This document shows, piece after piece, positions 33,401-34,338 of a stretch of DNA of 34,338 bases (position 1 is the stretch's first letter; the number at the start of each line of letters is the position of its first letter). A model generated the notes under the pieces. The model made no database searches. It had not been told where the DNA came from and saw only the letters and a list, made by a program, of their open reading frames with translations. Source of the stretch: Candidatus Sumerlaeota bacterium. GTDB taxonomy: Bacteria; Sumerlaeota; Sumerlaeia; Sumerlaeales; Sumerlaeaceae. A program made the position numbers and the translations under genes. The DNA is taken from the NCBI GenBank assembly GCA_026398535.1, contig JAPLSQ010000058.1, forward strand, positions 1-34,338, in the 5' to 3' direction.

Positions 33401-34338
33401 GCCACGGGGTTCGGATTCTGCATGCCGTGGAATTTCGGAGACTTCCCGATCGCGGCGCCACTCAATCAGGTCTTCTTCACCGATGAAGTCTGGTCGCAAT
33501 ACATCAGTTACGATACTGACCTGATGTATGACTGGCGCGACGACATTTTCACCACGGGCGCCATCGCGCCGCCGGGATCGGCATCGGGCTGGAGCAGTTT
33601 CGGCTTCAACAGCGCGCTCGGCTGGCCCGACTACGATCCCGCGCGCCAAGCCTACCAGGGTTATGTGCCCGCCGATCCCACACATTACCGCGCCGCGGGC
33701 GTCATCGCCAACTGGGCCGAGTGGATGCCCTACTCCTTCGTGGGAAGCGACAATTATGTCAGGGTCAAATATTACATTTACGCCGCGCTTCAGCAAAATC
33801 CCTCGGACGGCAACGAAATTCCCAACATGCGCCTGCGCGCCCAGACGCGCTTTGCCGTGAACTCGATGCTCGAGGTCTTCAGCCACACGAATGACCTGAG
33901 CCCCGATCAGCGGGCAATGGACCAGGAGCTGCGCCCGTCGACCATCCCGTCGGCGCCATCGCTCTACCGCGTGGATTTCGATCCGGTGGATGTGCCGTAT
34001 CTGCGCGACAATGCCGCCGTCGAGGGCATCCAGCGGGCCTTCGAAGTCTACGCCATATACCCGCAGGACAACGGCATTCTTGCCATGACCGAAAGCTGCA
34101 TCGGCGTCTACCCGTCATGGGCGCTGCCGAATTTTATCAGCCCGTCGAAAATTTATGAGCCTTCGACAACCGACGCCGGCACGCTGCGCGTCATGAATTA
34201 CAGTGAACTGGACATCGCCAACTACATCCCGGGCGTCTCCGAGGGCGTGTTTGCCGCGCGCGATCCGGCGCCGCCGCCCGGCACGCTGCCCGCATATTCC
34301 GAGAGCAATCTCGGCATCGTGTTCGACGCGTCCAGCGT
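30488..34338 (+). CDS. Secreted protein with 14 propeller-type repeats (partial)
   Basis: The frame is open to the window edge (over 1280 codons). The start ATG 30488 has GGGAG eight bases upstream and gives a signal peptide (MMSAIYRPAAIAAFLFLALLI). A 24-bp repeat adds PVSEYAIR directly after the hydrophobic core. After a beta domain (about 55-165) come 14 repeats of about 50 residues (about 31063-33092) of the form AVIDxxxxYAxFGTxTxPGRVVKV, LGAG, RVGAxTLxxGEDxxxC, a type of beta-propeller repeat; 14 fits two seven-bladed propellers. Most repeats end in cysteine or serine. A jelly-roll-like domain follows (about 33100-33420, LMPQAGTVDDVFFY to GLYWLAWQTD), then a large region of unknown fold. 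It is probably a cell-surface or secreted adhesin or binding protein. Confidence 0.88.
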   Translation, partial: MMSAIYRPAAIAAFLFLALLINPVSEYAIRSVWGSTASGPTPPSNAAVAVAPLPGSGDGKIHIIPALSPPSVKDGQKLTVQAVVKAAAGVREVSADLGGVERIVLRPDAKLGAANSDGTIGAYSAEWTARGLEKKSYPVVIRVTDKTGHVFEDRSLSFSDPIAGNSAVGSPIYPNGGMRWVSEAGREELIYCGVVDAGRGYAYLGTFTTPGRVVKVALGYGAQIPKRVAAITLEKDEDYLISAVIDTARGYACFGTGTSPGRVVKMALGAGDAPPARVGAVMLDAGEDMPRSAVLDAGNNYACFGTLTVPGRVVKVRLNDGNTSPSRVGAITLNTGEDFLRCAVIDEIQGYAWFGTGTTAGRVVKVMLGAGADPPARVGAVTLDAGEDYPDCAVIDTANALMCFGTSTAPGRIVKVQCGGYGAPPARVSAMTLLPTESFLESAIIDPANNLAWFGTGGFSPLTGASVVKVMLTPGVLPPVRLGSVILSNDENNARCAMIDTAHDYAYFGTLGIPAQVVMVGLGTDGVPFNRVGALTLNALNMTDENFLCAAIDTVHGYAYFGTDTLPGKVVKVSLGGAGAVPRRAGACIFQNDEDFLSCAVIDPAAGFAWFGTGTIPGRVIKVELGAGDAPPSRVSALELNADEDFPRCGVIDTTNHYAYFATYTQPGRVVKVNLAGAAPTRTGACAFNTTEDFPACGVIDPSSGYAWFGTSTSPGQVVKVALGAGAAPPSRTGVVTLDPGEDNLRCAVLNKGLNSILFGANTLPGTVIKVGTGEGGVPFWKLGVTWFPSGEDFVVSAATDDSPFAYFGTNTSPGKIVKVSFEPDFQQPVREGSITLGPGENLLFTALADPATGQAWFGTYTVPGNIHRVGPHEKGWVKGSLMLMPQAGTVDDVFFYTHASTGKVRLAIYDMTNNPLRWQSAPLDMTVPNAWVTVPISSGAPSHIVLAPGLYWLAWQTDTTASAPSYTKGAATGFGFCMPWNFGDFPIAAPLNQVFFTDEVWSQYISYDTDLMYDWRDDIFTTGAIAPPGSASGWSSFGFNSALGWPDYDPARQAYQGYVPADPTHYRAAGVIANWAEWMPYSFVGSDNYVRVKYYIYAALQQNPSDGNEIPNMRLRAQTRFAVNSMLEVFSHTNDLSPDQRAMDQELRPSTIPSAPSLYRVDFDPVDVPYLRDNAAVEGIQRAFEVYAIYPQDNGILAMTESCIGVYPSWALPNFISPSKIYEPSTTDAGTLRVMNYSELDIANYIPGVSEGVFAARDPAPPPGTLPAYSESNLGIVFDASS
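30554..30577 (+). repeat. 24-bp dispersed repeat, copy 15 (in propeller gene)
   Basis: Exact copy in codon phase 0, read as PVSEYAIR at residues 23-30, between the signal-peptide core and the mature protein. It is preceded by TTAAT. Confidence 0.95.

Noticed and set aside
32129..33886. Minus-strand frame of 585 codons
   Set aside because: It is a shadow of the propeller repeats, whose plus-strand frame is open for over 3.8 kb with a signal peptide and a ribosome binding site.

Overview
The window is a GC-rich (roughly 60%) stretch of bacterial chromosome holding 26 protein genes, two of them cut by the window edges, plus one gene remnant. I see no rRNA, tRNA, CRISPR array, transposase or phage genes. 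The gene set points to an uncultured, carbohydrate-degrading Gram-negative-type bacterium: large glycoside-hydrolase-type proteins, a SUF operon with SufU and SufT, GmhA, pseudopilins, an exported beta-propeller protein, and junctions filled with CACGGAC-type repeats. I associate such repeats with the PVC group and neighbouring candidate phyla such as Sumerlaeota or Lentisphaerota. That placement is a guess from style, not from a marker gene.

Layout. 1-3635: the 3' end of a probable glycan-active protein, then a convergent 1052-residue GH2 enzyme with a discoidin-like domain nested in its barrel. 3991-9723: a zinc-type CDF transporter with three C-terminal domains, a DUF6259-type TIM-barrel protein and a fumarate reductase/succinate dehydrogenase flavoprotein without its partner subunits. 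9864-12471: a response regulator and a nucleoside-deoxyribosyltransferase-like protein (minus strand), divergent from purA. 12576-17490: a sugar-phosphate module with a PfkB-HAD fusion and a deoxyhypusine-synthase-like protein on the minus strand, divergent from a ROK kinase and GmhA. 17716-22951: two exported proteins, a D-lyxose isomerase and three overlapping pseudopilin genes. 23048-28786: sufBCDSUT. 28961-30205: an MFS transporter. 30488-34338: a secreted protein with 14 propeller-type repeats, running off the end.

The striking feature is a 24-bp sequence (halves CCGGTCAGCGAG and TACGCCATCAGG). It occurs 15 times almost without change, always on the plus strand, plus one degenerate, one truncated and one reverse-strand copy. 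Eight copies lie inside genes, each adding exactly eight codons without breaking the frame, in all three codon phases. In the DUF6259 protein, removing the copy joins two halves of what looks like an uninterrupted family segment. The only reverse-strand match, 22 bp, lies in the D-lyxose isomerase gene, where it may be native sequence and hence a possible source. This looks like an undescribed micro-insertion element that keeps reading frames open.

Other repeat families sit at gene junctions: CACGGAC-type decamers, a 24-49 bp repeat starting on or just after stop codons, a 39-bp repeat at two convergent junctions, a 60-bp repeat and a 26-bp hairpin repeat. Several reach into genes, forming the C-terminus of the DUF6259 protein, a linker in a lipoprotein, the leader of a pseudopilin and the ribosome binding site of sufB. 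A remnant of the sufB 3' end lies after sufT, so sufCDSUT is bracketed by direct repeats.
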